Source of the DNA: Methylobacterium cerastii
GTDB lineage: Bacteria > Pseudomonadota > Alphaproteobacteria > Rhizobiales > Beijerinckiaceae
Assembly (NCBI RefSeq): GCF_022179125.1
Contig: NZ_BPQG01000001.1
Coordinates: forward strand, 1 to 64,000
Length of the DNA stretch: 64,000 nucleotides
Direction of reading: 5' to 3'
Of the stretch, positions 28,885-37,993 are shown one piece after another. The position numbers were made by a program, and so were the translations under genes. The notes below the pieces were generated by a model. It was not told where the DNA came from and did not search any database. It saw only the letters and a list, made by a program, of their open reading frames with translations. Position 1 is the stretch's first letter, and each line of letters begins with the position of its first letter.

Positions 28885-30737
28885 GCCGGGTCTCCCGCCG
28901 TTCGCTCGTCCTCGGGGCGGGCGCGCTCGGCGTCGCCGCGGCTCTGCCGCGCGGCGCGGTCGCCCAAACCGCGGCATCGCACGGGATGTCGAGCTTCGGC
29001 GAGCTGAAGTACCCGAAGGACTTCCAGCGCTTCGACTACGTGAACCCGATGGCGCCGCGGGGCGGGCGGTTCTCGTCGCAGCTGAGCCAGACCTTCGGCA
29101 ACCAGGCGGCCGACACCTTCAACACCCTGAACGCCTACGTGCTGCAGGGGGAGGGGGCCGCCGGCATGAACCTCACCTTCGACAGCCTGATGGTGCGGGC
29201 GCTGGACGAGCCGGACGCGCTCTACGGTCTCGTCGCGCGGTCGGTGGCGGTGTCCGACGACGGGCTGACCTACACCTTCACCCTGCGGCCGCAGGCGCGC
29301 TTCCACGACGGCTCGAAGCTGACGGCGAAGGACGTGGCGTTCAGCCTCAAGCTGCTGCGCGAGAAGGGCCACCCCGAGATTTCCGAGGTGATCCGCGCCA
29401 TGCGCGATGCGACGGCGCCCGACGACGCGACGGTGGTGATCACCTTCGCACCCGGCCGCGCCCGCGACCTCCCGCTCACGATCGCGCAACTGCCGATCTT
29501 CTCCGCGGCCTACTACGGAAAACGCGACTTCTCGGCCTCCACCCTGGAGCCGCCGCTCGGCTCCGGCCCGTATCAGGTGGGGCGCGTCGACGTCGGGCGA
29601 TCGATCGAGTTCGAGCGGGTCCGCGACTATTGGGCCGCGGAGCTGCCGACGATGGTCGGGCAGAACAACTTCGACGCGATCCGCTACGAGTATTTCCGCG
29701 ACCGCAACGTCGCCTTCGAAGCGTTCAAGGGCGGCGCCTTCACCTTCCGCGAGGAGTTTACCGCGCGGGTCTGGGCCACCGGCTACGACTTCCCGGCGGC
29801 GAACGAAGGCCGGGTCGTGCGCACTACCGTGCCGGATGCCCGGCCCTCGGGCACGCAGGGCTGGTGGATGAACACGCGGCGGCCAGCCTTCCGCGACCCG
29901 CGGGTGCGCGAGGCGATCGGCCTGTGCTTCGACTTCGAATGGACGAACAAGAACATCATGTTCGGCGCCTACGTGCGCACGGCCTCGTTCTTCGAGAACT
30001 CGATCCTGAAGGCGATCGGCACGCCCTCGCCCGCGGAGTTGGCACTGCTCGGGTCCCTGCGGAACGACCTGGCGGCGGAGGTGTTCGGCGAGCCGTGGAC
30101 GCCGCCGACCTCGGACGGGTCGGGGCAGGACCGTGCGCTGCTCAAGCGCGCCGACGCGCTGCTGCGCGAGGCCGGCTGCACCCGCGACGGCGGCCTGCTC
30201 ACGCTGCCCGGCGGCAAGCCGTTCACGATCGAATTCCTCGATTCGAGCCCGGCGCTGGAGCCACACACCCACCCCTTCATCCGCAACCTCGGCCTGCTCG
30301 GCATCCGGGCGACGATCCGCACCGTCGACGCCTCGCAGTACCAGTCGCGCCTCAAGGACTTCGACTTCGACATCACCTCGCGGCGCTATGCCAGCGGCAT
30401 GACCCCGGGCGCGGAGCTGCGCGAGACCTACGGGTCGCGCTCGGCCGCGACGCCCGGCTCCAACAACCTGTCGGGCATCGCCGACCCGGCGATCGACGTG
30501 CTGCTCACCGCGATCGCCGACGCAACATCGCGCGAGGCGCTGGACGCCGCCTGCCGGGCGCTCGACCGAGTCCTACGCGCCGGGCGCTACTGGGTGCCGA
30601 TGTGGTATGCCGGCACGCACCGGCTCGCGCTCTGGGACGTCTACGGCCACCCCGCGGAGGGGCCGAAATACGATCTCGGCGCGCCGGCGGTGTGGTGGTT
30701 CGACGCCGACAAGGCCCGGCGCATCGGCCGGGACTGA
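28881..30737 (+). CDS. YejA-type periplasmic peptide-binding protein, second copy
   Basis: A 618-residue SBP_bac_5 protein similar in plan to the preceding gene (shared R-F-H-D-G-S, E-P-P-L-G-S-G-P-Y and Y-E-Y-F-R-D segments). It starts at TTG 28881, coupled to the upstream stop (TTGA). Unlike copy 1 it carries a twin-arginine-like signal, S-R-R-S-L-V-L-G-A-G-A. Paired YejA paralogues before yejB are common in Hyphomicrobiales and may widen peptide specificity. No lipobox. The unusual TTG start suggests reduced or coupled translation. Confidence 0.87.
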   Translation: MSRVSRRSLVLGAGALGVAAALPRGAVAQTAASHGMSSFGELKYPKDFQRFDYVNPMAPRGGRFSSQLSQTFGNQAADTFNTLNAYVLQGEGAAGMNLTFDSLMVRALDEPDALYGLVARSVAVSDDGLTYTFTLRPQARFHDGSKLTAKDVAFSLKLLREKGHPEISEVIRAMRDATAPDDATVVITFAPGRARDLPLTIAQLPIFSAAYYGKRDFSASTLEPPLGSGPYQVGRVDVGRSIEFERVRDYWAAELPTMVGQNNFDAIRYEYFRDRNVAFEAFKGGAFTFREEFTARVWATGYDFPAANEGRVVRTTVPDARPSGTQGWWMNTRRPAFRDPRVREAIGLCFDFEWTNKNIMFGAYVRTASFFENSILKAIGTPSPAELALLGSLRNDLAAEVFGEPWTPPTSDGSGQDRALLKRADALLREAGCTRDGGLLTLPGGKPFTIEFLDSSPALEPHTHPFIRNLGLLGIRATIRTVDASQYQSRLKDFDFDITSRRYASGMTPGAELRETYGSRSAATPGSNNLSGIADPAIDVLLTAIADATSREALDAACRALDRVLRAGRYWVPMWYAGTHRLALWDVYGHPAEGPKYDLGAPAVWWFDADKARRIGRD

Positions 30738-30793
30738 ACCGAGGCGCCAAGACCGTCGAGGCCCGGCCTTCGGCGACACAGGAGAACCCTTCC

Positions 30794-31897
30794 TTGCTCG
30801 GCTATGTCCTGCGCCGCATCGGCCTGATGATCCCGACCCTGTTCGGGATCATGCTGATCACCTTCACCATCGTGCAGTTCGCCCCCGGCGGGCCGGTGGA
30901 GCGGGTGCTCGCGCAGATGCAGGGGCAGGGCGACGGCACGCTCTCGCGGGTCACCGGCGGCACCGGCGACCTGGGCAGCGCGAGCCGGCCGGCCTCCGGC
31001 GGCGAGGCGAGCTCGCGCTACCGCGGCGCGCAGGGGCTGAGCCCCGATTTCATCGCCAAGCTCGAGAAGCAGTTCGGCTTCGACAAGCCGGCGCCCGAGC
31101 GCTTCGCCAAGATGCTCTGGGACTACGTCCGCTTCGATTTCGGGCGCAGCTACTTTCGCGACGTCACCGTCGTCGAGCTGATCAGGGAGCGGTTGCCGGT
31201 CTCGATCTCGCTGGGGCTGTGGATGACGCTGCTGTCCTACGCGATCTCGATCCCGCTCGGCATCCGCAAGGCGGTCTCGGACGGGGCGCGCTTCGACCGC
31301 TGGACCTCGTTCGTCGTGATCGTCGGCTACTCGGTGCCCGGGTTCATGTTCGGGCTGATGCTGATCATCCTGTTCTCCGGCGGGTCGTTCTTCCAGTGGT
31401 TCCCCTTGCGCGGCCTGACCAGCGAAGGCTGGGAGACGTTCACGACTTGGCACAAGGTCACCGACTACGCCTGGCACATGGTGCTGCCGCTGACCGCGCT
31501 GGTGATCGGCGCCTTCGCGACCTCGACCCTGCTCACCAAGAACTCGTTCCTCGACGAGATCCGCAAGCAATACGTGCTCACCGCGCGGATGAAGGGCAAT
31601 TCCGAGCGACGCGTGCTCTACGGCCACGTCTTCCGCAACGCGATGCTGATCGTGATCGCGGGCTTTCCCGGCGCCTTCATCTCGGCCTTCTTCACCGGCT
31701 CGCTGCTGATCGAGACGATCTTTTCGCTCGACGGCCTCGGCGAGCTCTCGTTCCGGGCGATCGTCGGGCGCGACTACCCGGTGGTGTTCGCGACCCTGTA
31801 CATCTTCTCGCTGCTCGGGCTCGCGGTGAACCTGCTCTCCGACCTGATCTACGTCTGGATCGACCCGCGCATCGACTTTTCCGCCCGCGCCACCTGA
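30794..31897 (+). CDS. yejB: Peptide ABC transporter permease YejB
   Basis: A 367-residue inner-membrane permease of the DppB/OppB type, starting at TTG 30794 eight bases after ggagaa. It has one helix at 8-30, a long periplasmic loop enriched in Gly/Ser (about 45-80), then five helices. The permease signature lies around K-N-S-F-L-D-E-I-R-K-Q-Y and A-R-M-K-G-N-S, where the ATPase docks. In the usual yej operon yejE and yejF follow, but here a minus-strand gene begins eight bases after the stop, so the permease partner and ATPase are missing locally. Confidence 0.9.
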   Translation: MLGYVLRRIGLMIPTLFGIMLITFTIVQFAPGGPVERVLAQMQGQGDGTLSRVTGGTGDLGSASRPASGGEASSRYRGAQGLSPDFIAKLEKQFGFDKPAPERFAKMLWDYVRFDFGRSYFRDVTVVELIRERLPVSISLGLWMTLLSYAISIPLGIRKAVSDGARFDRWTSFVVIVGYSVPGFMFGLMLIILFSGGSFFQWFPLRGLTSEGWETFTTWHKVTDYAWHMVLPLTALVIGAFATSTLLTKNSFLDEIRKQYVLTARMKGNSERRVLYGHVFRNAMLIVIAGFPGAFISAFFTGSLLIETIFSLDGLGELSFRAIVGRDYPVVFATLYIFSLLGLAVNLLSDLIYVWIDPRIDFSARAT

Positions 31898-31904
31898 GCT
31901 GTCC

Positions 31905-32519
31905 TCACGTCAGCGGCGACCAAGCCTCGGGCAGCCCGATGCTGGAGACGGCCTCGGCGATGTGGTCGGGGCCGCCCTTCGGCGGCCAGTGCCCGGAGCC
32001 CTGCGCCGCCCGGCGAAGGGACGCCCGCTCCTCCAGGCTGGGGAAGCCCCAGACGTGGGTGATCCGCGGTGCGCCGTCGAGGGCGTACATGTTGATCACG
32101 AGGTGGTCCGTGTAGGGCTTGGCCGGCGGGACCGCGGCCTCCCAGGCGTCCAGCGTGGGCAGCAGGCCGCCGGGCTTCAGACGGTAGGTGCGGAACTCGT
32201 AGACGGCGCCGCGCGCTCCGGTCCGCACCGGCGGCAGGAACGGGAAGGCCGCATAGCTATCCATCTCCAAGGCGCTGACGACGGCACCGGCATGGAACGG
32301 GTTCGCGCTGGTCAGGGCGCGGCGGCGCTCGGCGCTCACGTCCTCGGGCGCCTCGAAGCCGCGCAGGATCAGGATCCGGCCGAGCATCCCGATCTCCGTG
32401 CGCCAGCTCCCGAGCAGCGTGCCGCCGGCCTCGGGCGCGCCGACCCAGGCGGCCGCCCCCTCGGAGGCTCGATCGAGCGCGTTCAGGGGGCACGAGAGCG
32501 CGGCGAGTTCGTAGAGCAT
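31905..32519 (-). CDS. NIPSNAP-family protein
   Basis: A 204-residue protein with two ferredoxin-like alpha/beta-barrel halves of the NIPSNAP type. The first starts M-L-Y-E-L; the second starts near residue 107 with Y-E-F-R-T-Y-R-L-K-P-G and has H-V-W-G-F-P-S-L-E-E-R. The ATG at 32519 has ggagg seven bases upstream and is preferred to the TTG at 32525. No catalytic activity is assigned to the family. It lies 18 bases after the AraC-type gene on the same strand, likely one transcript, and separates yejB from its expected partners. Confidence 0.85.
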   Translation of the reverse strand: MLYELAALSCPLNALDRASEGAAAWVGAPEAGGTLLGSWRTEIGMLGRILILRGFEAPEDVSAERRRALTSANPFHAGAVVSALEMDSYAAFPFLPPVRTGARGAVYEFRTYRLKPGGLLPTLDAWEAAVPPAKPYTDHLVINMYALDGAPRITHVWGFPSLEERASLRRAAQGSGHWPPKGGPDHIAEAVSSIGLPEAWSPLT

Positions 32520-32537
32520 CTTCAAGCCTCCGGTCGG

Positions 32538-33314
32538 TCAGCCGGGATTATGGGGCCGCGGGCCGTCCGCGCCCAGCACCCGGCACACCGTCGCGCGCAG
32601 GGCGTGGCGGCTGCGATACCCCACCGCCGCCGCCACGTGCCCGGCCGGGCGGCCGTCGGCGGTGAGCGCCAGCGCGCGGATCACCCGCGCCCGCGCCCGC
32701 CAGTCGCCGAAACTGAGGCCGGTCTCGCGGCGGAAGCCGCGGGTCAGCGTGCGCCGGCTCGCCCCGGCCCGCTCCGCCCAGGCGTCGAGGTCTTCGGCGC
32801 AGGCCGGGTCGGCGATCAGCCCGAGGCAGACCCGGCGCAGGCGCGGGTCGCGCGGGAGCGGCAGGGCCAGCGGCGTCTCGGGCGCGTGGCCGACCTCGTC
32901 GAGCACCAGGGCGGCGAGATGCCCGCCGCGGCCCGCCTCGTCGTACAGCACCGGCTCCTCGGCCAGCGCCGCCAAAGCCGCGGCCAGCAGCGGCGAGACC
33001 GCGATCACCCGGCAGCGTTCCGGGACGGCGGCGAAGGCGCGCGGATCGAGGTAGGCCGAGCACATCGCCACCGCCCCGTGCATCGCCACCGCATGCGGCA
33101 GGCGCGGCGGGATCAGCAGCGCGTGCCCCTCCGGCACGACCCAGGTGCCGTCGTCGGCCGACGCCATCATCAGCCCGGCGGTGGCGTAGAGCAGCTGCGC
33201 ACGCGGGTGGAAGTGCCGGTCGGTCCGACTCGCCGCGGCGAAGGTTTTCGGCATCACCGCGACCGCGCGAGGCACGGTCTGGTAGTCGGCGGCGTCGGTC
33301 GATCGCAACGGCAC
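32538..33314 (-). CDS. AraC-family transcriptional regulator with cupin domain
   Basis: A 258-residue regulator. The N-terminal cupin-like sensor (about 20-110) has R-H-F-H-P-R-A-Q-L-L-Y and P-P-R-L-P-H-A-V. The C-terminal AraC helix-turn-helix pair (about 160-255) has S-R-R-T-L-T-R-G-F-R-R-E-T-G-L-S-F-G-D-W-R. A GTG at 33314 with gaggg upstream is taken as start; TTG at 33329 is possible. It is divergent from the MFS gene at 33413 and upstream of the NIPSNAP gene, so both are the likely targets. The effector is unknown. Confidence 0.88.
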   Translation of the reverse strand: MPLRSTDAADYQTVPRAVAVMPKTFAAASRTDRHFHPRAQLLYATAGLMMASADDGTWVVPEGHALLIPPRLPHAVAMHGAVAMCSAYLDPRAFAAVPERCRVIAVSPLLAAALAALAEEPVLYDEAGRGGHLAALVLDEVGHAPETPLALPLPRDPRLRRVCLGLIADPACAEDLDAWAERAGASRRTLTRGFRRETGLSFGDWRARARVIRALALTADGRPAGHVAAAVGYRSRHALRATVCRVLGADGPRPHNPG

Positions 33315-33412
33315 CGCGCACCCTCGCAAAATGGCCCGGTAGCGTACATCTGCGGCCCGACGCCGTCCATCGGGTCAGGATATCGAGCGACGATCCCGAA
33401 GGACATGCCGCG

Positions 33413-34609
33413 ATGAGCCCGGAAGACCTCTCCAGCCGCACCCTGCGCTTCGTCAACGTCGCGCACGCCCTCGACCACTTCGTGCTGCTGATCTACCCGA
33501 CCGCGGTGATCGCCATCGCGAGCCAGACGGGCCTCGGCTACGGCGAGCTGATCGGGCTCGCCACCGGCGCCTTCGTCGCCTTCGGCCTGTGCTCGCTGCC
33601 GATGGGCTCGCTCGCCGACCGCTTCGGCCGGCGCAACATGCTCGCCGTGTTCTTCTTCGCCTACGGCCTGTCATGCCTCGGGGTCGCGAGCGCAACGAGC
33701 ACCACCGCCTTCGCGGTCTGGCTCTGCGTGCTCGGCCTCGCCTCGGCGATCTACCACCCGGTCGGCTCCAGCATGCTCGTGACCCATGCAAGGCGGCTCG
33801 GGCGCGACCTCGGCATCAACGGGGTCTGGGGCAATTTCGGCGCGGCGTCGGCCTCAGGGGCGACCGCGCTGCTCGCGACGACGCTGGGCTGGCAGGCCGC
33901 CTTCGTGGTGCCGGGCCTCGTGTGCCTCGCCTGCGGCGCGGCCTTCGTCGCGATGGTGCCGGGCGACGGCGACGGCGAGGCGCGCAAGGCCGGCGCGGCG
34001 GGCGTCATCCCGGTGACGCGCCCGATGGCCCTGCTGGCGATGTTCGGCGTGGCGATCTTCGCCGGCGGCATCACGTTCAACGTCACCACGATCTCGCTGC
34101 CGAAGGTGATCGACGAGGGCGTCGGGCAGGCCCTGTCGCTCACCTCGATCGGCTCGATCGCCACCGCCGTGTTCGTGTTCGGCGCGATGACCCAGCTGCT
34201 GATGGGCCGCCTCGTCGACCGCTTCGGCCTGCCGAGCCTGTTCCTCGGCCTCTCGGTGCTGCAGCCGGTCGGCCTCGGGATCGCTGCGGCGACCACGGGT
34301 CCGCTGCTGCTGCTCGGACTGGTGCTGGCGATCGCCGCGATCTACGGGCAGGTCGTCATCAACGACGCGATGATCGCCCGCTACGTCCCGGCGCACCAGC
34401 GCGCGAAGGCCTACAGCCTGCGCTACTTCGTGGGCTTCACCGCGAGCGGCTTCGTGGTCCCGGCCATCGCCCTCCTGCACGATCGCGGCGGCTTCCCCCT
34501 CGTGCTCGGGATGGCGGCGGCCTTCGGCGCGCTGATCTGGGTCGCCGCCTTCGGCTTCTACCGGCTGGTGCGGGGCGACGCGCGGCCGGTCCTCGCCGCC
34601 GCCGAGTAG
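33413..34609 (+). CDS. MFS transporter
   Basis: A 398-residue major facilitator with about 12 membrane helices. The loop 2-3 motif A reads G-S-L-A-D-R-F-G-R-R-N, and a similar G-R-L-V-D-R-F-G-L sits in the second half. The start ATG has aagga nine bases upstream. It is divergent from the AraC regulator across 98 bases, so it is probably controlled by it. No substrate can be read from the sequence; efflux of a small molecule is a guess. Confidence 0.88.
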   Translation: MSPEDLSSRTLRFVNVAHALDHFVLLIYPTAVIAIASQTGLGYGELIGLATGAFVAFGLCSLPMGSLADRFGRRNMLAVFFFAYGLSCLGVASATSTTAFAVWLCVLGLASAIYHPVGSSMLVTHARRLGRDLGINGVWGNFGAASASGATALLATTLGWQAAFVVPGLVCLACGAAFVAMVPGDGDGEARKAGAAGVIPVTRPMALLAMFGVAIFAGGITFNVTTISLPKVIDEGVGQALSLTSIGSIATAVFVFGAMTQLLMGRLVDRFGLPSLFLGLSVLQPVGLGIAAATTGPLLLLGLVLAIAAIYGQVVINDAMIARYVPAHQRAKAYSLRYFVGFTASGFVVPAIALLHDRGGFPLVLGMAAAFGALIWVAAFGFYRLVRGDARPVLAAAE

Positions 34610-34648
34610 CGGCTGCGGCGCGGCGCGAAACCTGTTACGGCGGAGACC

Positions 34649-35155
34649 GTGCAAGCCCTCTCCCTCGTCATCCGCCCCGAGACGCCCGACGATCACCACG
34701 CGATCGAGCGGCTGCACGCCCGCGCGTTCGGGCCGGGGCGCTACGCGCGCACCGCCTTCCGGCTCCGCGAGGGCGCGACGCATCGGGCCGACCTCAGCGT
34801 CACGGCGTCCGTCGGCAGCTTCCTCGTCGGCTCGGTGCGGATGGCGCCGGTGACGGCCGGCGGCGGCGGCTTCCTGGCGCTCGGGCCGCTGGCCGTCGAC
34901 CCGAGCTTCTCGGGCCGCGGCGTCGGCACGTCGCTGATGCGGGCGAGCCTGACTGCGGCGGCGGAGGCCGGCGAGAGCCTCGTGATCCTCGTCGGCGACG
35001 CGCCGTTCTACGCCCGCTTCGGCTTCCGCCCCGTGCCGGCCGGGCAGCTGGTCCTCCCGGGCCCGGTCGACCCGGCCCGCTTCCTCGCCCTGGAACTGAA
35101 GCCCGATTTCCTCGCCACCGCGCAGGGGCCGGTCGCGGCGGACCGTAGGAGCTGA
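34649..35155 (+). CDS. GNAT-family N-acetyltransferase
   Basis: A 168-residue GNAT protein starting at GTG 34649. The acetyl-CoA pyrophosphate loop is visible as F-S-G-R-G-V-G-T-S-L-M (motif A, Q/RxxGxG/A) near residue 90, followed by V-I-L-V-G-D-A-P-F-Y-A-R-F-G-F, the typical motif B. It resembles the YhbS type. The acceptor is unknown. It lies 39 bases after the MFS gene and may be co-transcribed with it. Confidence 0.87.
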   Translation: MQALSLVIRPETPDDHHAIERLHARAFGPGRYARTAFRLREGATHRADLSVTASVGSFLVGSVRMAPVTAGGGGFLALGPLAVDPSFSGRGVGTSLMRASLTAAAEAGESLVILVGDAPFYARFGFRPVPAGQLVLPGPVDPARFLALELKPDFLATAQGPVAADRRS

Positions 35156-35197
35156 CAGGCGGGAAGAGCTGACGGGCCGAGCGCGCCGAAGGTCGGC

Positions 35198-35767
35198 TCA
35201 GAGCCGCGCGATGTAGGCGGCGAGGTCGGCGATCTCGTCGTCCTTCAGCGTCTGCGCGACCTCGTTCATCGCCGGATCGTAGCCGGGTCGTGCGTTCGAG
35301 CGATACGCCGCGAGCGCCGCCTTGAGATAGTCCTCGCGCTGGCCGCGGATGCGCGGGAGCGCGTCGCGTCCGGCGAGGTCGGCCCCGTGGCAGGAGTTGC
35401 ACTGGTGCTTGGACACGAGCGCCTGCGCCCGCGCGGCGAGCGCCGGATCGGGCGGCCCGCCCGCGGCGACCGGTGCGGGCAAAGCGGCCAGGGCATCGGC
35501 GAAGGCGCGCAGGTCGTCGTCGGAGAGACCGGCGGCCATCTCGTTCATCGGCGCCGCCTCGCGCTGCCGCTCCCGGAACTGGAACAACTGCGTGACGACG
35601 TAGTCGGCCTGCTGGCCCCCGAGGGAGGGCACGCCCTCGGTCTCGGAGGTGCCCTGCGCCCCGTGGCAGGCGAGGCAGGGTGCGAGGCGTTCGCCCAACG
35701 GAGCGGACGAGGCCGCCCCGAGGAGGAGCGTCGCGAGGGCGAGCGCGGGGGTGAGCGATCGGATCAT
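35198..35767 (-). CDS. Dihaem cytochrome c
   Basis: A 189-residue secreted cytochrome with two haem sites: C-L-A-C-H (Cys31, Cys34, His35) and C-N-S-C-H (Cys123, Cys126, His127). Methionine ligands are likely in A-P-M-N-E-M and D-P-A-M-N-E-V. Residues 1-22 form a signal peptide. The two halves are tandem class I c-type folds, as in the cytochrome c4 family. The ATG overlaps the upstream dehydrogenase stop by four bases, so it is probably the electron acceptor of that enzyme in the periplasm. Confidence 0.92.
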   Translation of the reverse strand: MIRSLTPALALATLLLGAASSAPLGERLAPCLACHGAQGTSETEGVPSLGGQQADYVVTQLFQFRERQREAAPMNEMAAGLSDDDLRAFADALAALPAPVAAGGPPDPALAARAQALVSKHQCNSCHGADLAGRDALPRIRGQREDYLKAALAAYRSNARPGYDPAMNEVAQTLKDDEIADLAAYIARL

Positions 35768-37008
35768 TTCGCGGCGCTGACCCGGTAGATCGCGCCGTTG
35801 TAGTCGTCCGAGACCAGGAGCGCGCCGTCCTGGGCGACCAGCACGTCGACCGGGCGGCCGACATACGTGTTGTCCTGCAGGAAGCCGGTAAGGAACGGCT
35901 CGACGGAGGCGACCTTGCCGTCGGGTCCGAGCCGCGCCACCACCACGTCGCCGCCGAGCTTGCGCGTACGGTTCCACGAGCCGTGCCGGGCGATGAACAT
36001 CGCGTTCTTGTAGTCCGCCGGGAACATCGCGCCGGTGTAGAAGCGCAGGCCGAGCGAGGCGGTGTGCGGGCCGAGCAGGGCCGCCGGCGCCGTGAACTCG
36101 GCGCAGGAATGGCCCCAGCCGTATTCCGGGTCGGTGAAGGTGCCCTGGTGGCAGTACGGGAAGCCGAAATGCTGCTTGCCGGGCTCGGTCAGCACGTTCA
36201 GCTCGTCGTTCGGGATGTCCTCCGAGACCCAGTCGCGGCCGTTGTCGGTGAACCAGAGCTGCTTCGTCGTGGGGTTCCAGTCGAAGCCGACGGTGTTGCG
36301 CACGCCGCGGGCGACCACCTCGACGTTCTTGCCGTCGAGGTCCATCCGCCGGATCTGGGCATGGGTGTCGGGCGGCATCGTGATGTTGCCGGGCGATCCC
36401 ACCGGCACGTAGAGCTTGTCGTCGGGGCCGATGGCGATGAACTTCCAGCCGTGCGCTTCGTCCTTGGGCAGGTCGTCGTAGACCAGCACCGGCTTCGGCA
36501 CGTCGTCGAGGCGGGCCTCGATGCCGTCGTAGCGCCAGATCTTCGAGAGCTCGGCCACGAACAGCGACCCTTCGTGGAACGCAAGGCCGTTCGGCCGGTG
36601 CAGGCCGGTGGCGATGGTCTTGACCTGGCGCTTCCCGTCCAGCCCGACCTTCGCCGGGATCGCGTAGACCTTGCCGACCGCGCGGGTGCCGACGAACAGC
36701 GTCCCGTCCGGGCTCTGGCGCATCGAGCGGGCGTTGGCGAGACCGCTGGCGTAGACCTCGACCTTGAAGCCCTCGGGCACGATCAGCTTGTCGAGGGGAA
36801 GCTTGGCCAGGGCGGTGGCGAGCGGCGGCGCGGCGATCGGTGCAAGTTTGGCGGCGTCCCCGCCCTCGGGCCGGCCGAAGAGCGCCGAGCCCTTGTCGAC
36901 GGGGGGCGCGGCGGGGGCGGGGCTCGCCGGCTGCTGCGCCGCGGCGCCCTGCAGGGCGAGGCAGGTCATCGCCAGGGCGGCGAGGCTTCGGCTCAGGACG
37001 GGTGTCAC
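35764..37008 (-). CDS. PQQ-dependent sugar (sorbosone-type) dehydrogenase
   Basis: A 414-residue periplasmic six-bladed beta-propeller of the soluble glucose / L-sorbosone dehydrogenase family. Residues 1-24 form a signal peptide ending A-A-A. Family segments include G-L-H-R-P-N-G-L-A-F (the PQQ-site His), K-L-Y-V-P-V-G-S-P-G-N, R-N-T-V-G-F-D-W-N-P and W-F-T-D-N-G-R-D. The start GTG at 37008 has gggaga six bases upstream; a longer frame to 37338 adds an unlikely Arg-rich leader. Coupled to the cytochrome c gene, it likely oxidises a sugar or aldose and passes electrons to that cytochrome. Confidence 0.88.
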   Translation of the reverse strand: MTPVLSRSLAALAMTCLALQGAAAQQPASPAPAAPPVDKGSALFGRPEGGDAAKLAPIAAPPLATALAKLPLDKLIVPEGFKVEVYASGLANARSMRQSPDGTLFVGTRAVGKVYAIPAKVGLDGKRQVKTIATGLHRPNGLAFHEGSLFVAELSKIWRYDGIEARLDDVPKPVLVYDDLPKDEAHGWKFIAIGPDDKLYVPVGSPGNITMPPDTHAQIRRMDLDGKNVEVVARGVRNTVGFDWNPTTKQLWFTDNGRDWVSEDIPNDELNVLTEPGKQHFGFPYCHQGTFTDPEYGWGHSCAEFTAPAALLGPHTASLGLRFYTGAMFPADYKNAMFIARHGSWNRTRKLGGDVVVARLGPDGKVASVEPFLTGFLQDNTYVGRPVDVLVAQDGALLVSDDYNGAIYRVSAAK

Positions 37009-37336
37009 GCGGCGTCTCCCAGGCTGGGCAGGATGCAGGTTCGGCGGGATGAAGGCGCGCCGCGCCGGCTCCCGCTCGTGATCGCATACGTTATTCACAA
37101 CATGCCACGCCAAAGCGAGGGCCGGTGCCGCGACCGGGAAACAGCAGCCCCGCCCCGTCACCCGCCGGCGCGGATGCCCTGACGAACGCACCCACGCGCG
37201 GCAGGCCGGCCCGGCGCAATCTTGCCTTTTCGCATCCGATCCCCGAGAAACCGGCTGATCCGGAAGCGTGAGCGCGGCATCGAGCCGGCGCTCGGCGAAA
37301 CCGGAACGATCGAACCGCGTCGAGGAACCCGTCTCC
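37009..37336. other. 328-base divergent intergenic region
   Basis: Separates the divergent dehydrogenase and isoaspartate-methyltransferase genes. The stretch 37080-37105 (atcgcatacgttattcacaa) is A/T-rich for this genome and is the likely promoter area. An in-frame ATG at 37268 could extend the methyltransferase by 23 residues, but the Arg/Ser-rich extension does not match the family. No gene or clear palindrome is seen. Confidence 0.45.
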
Positions 37337-37993
37337 ATGCTCGATTACGCGCAGGCCCGACGCCTGATGGTCGATTGCCAGCTCCGGACCTTCGACGTGA
37401 ACGACATCACGGTGCTCGACGCGTTCGACGCGGTGCCGCGCGAGGATTTCGTGCCGCCGGGGGCGGAGCCCTTCGCCTACATCGACCAGAATCTGAAGCT
37501 CGGCGGCAGCGAGGGCGACGTCCGCTACATGCCGGCCTCGATGCTGCTCGCCCGGATGATCCAGGCGCTGCGCGTCGGCAACGGCACGCGGGTGCTCGAT
37601 GTCGGCACCGGATACGGCTACGCCGCCGCCCTGATGGCGCGCCTCGGCGGCCGGGTCACGGCCCTCGAAGCCGATCCCGCCCTGGCCGAGGCGGCGCGGG
37701 CACGGCTCGCCGGGACGCAGGTCGAGGTGGCGGAAGGACCGCTCACCGAGGGCCAGCCCAAGGCCGGCCCCTACGACGCGATCCTGATCAACGGCCGCGT
37801 CGAGGTCCGCCCGCAGGCGCTCCTCGACCAGCTCAAGGACGAGGGCCGCCTCGTCTGCGTGCTCGGACGCGACAAGTCGGCGAAGGCGACCCTGTTCGTC
37901 CGCGCCGGCGATGCGTTCGGCGCCCGCCCGCTGTTCGACGCCGCCCTGCCGGGCCTCGCGGCGTTCCGCGAAGAGGCCGGCTTCGCGTTCTGA
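37337..37993 (+). CDS. pcm: Protein-L-isoaspartate O-methyltransferase family protein
   Basis: A 218-residue SAM-dependent methyltransferase of the PCMT family in its alphaproteobacterial form. Motif I V-L-D-V-G-T-G-Y-G-Y lies at 86-95. The family entry R-E-D-F-V-P-P-G and Y-I-D-Q-N-L-K precede it. It would methylate isoaspartyl residues in damaged proteins, though this short version may have another acceptor. It starts at ATG 37337. It precedes tolC, popZ and valS on the same strand, an order conserved in many alphaproteobacteria. Confidence 0.87.
   Translation: MLDYAQARRLMVDCQLRTFDVNDITVLDAFDAVPREDFVPPGAEPFAYIDQNLKLGGSEGDVRYMPASMLLARMIQALRVGNGTRVLDVGTGYGYAAALMARLGGRVTALEADPALAEAARARLAGTQVEVAEGPLTEGQPKAGPYDAILINGRVEVRPQALLDQLKDEGRLVCVLGRDKSAKATLFVRAGDAFGARPLFDAALPGLAAFREEAGFAF

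Noticed and set aside
26821-28977. N-terminal extension of the epoxide-hydrolase frame to more than 1000 codons
   Set aside because: The extension lies antisense to yejA and has no domain. The family core begins right at the ATG at 26820.
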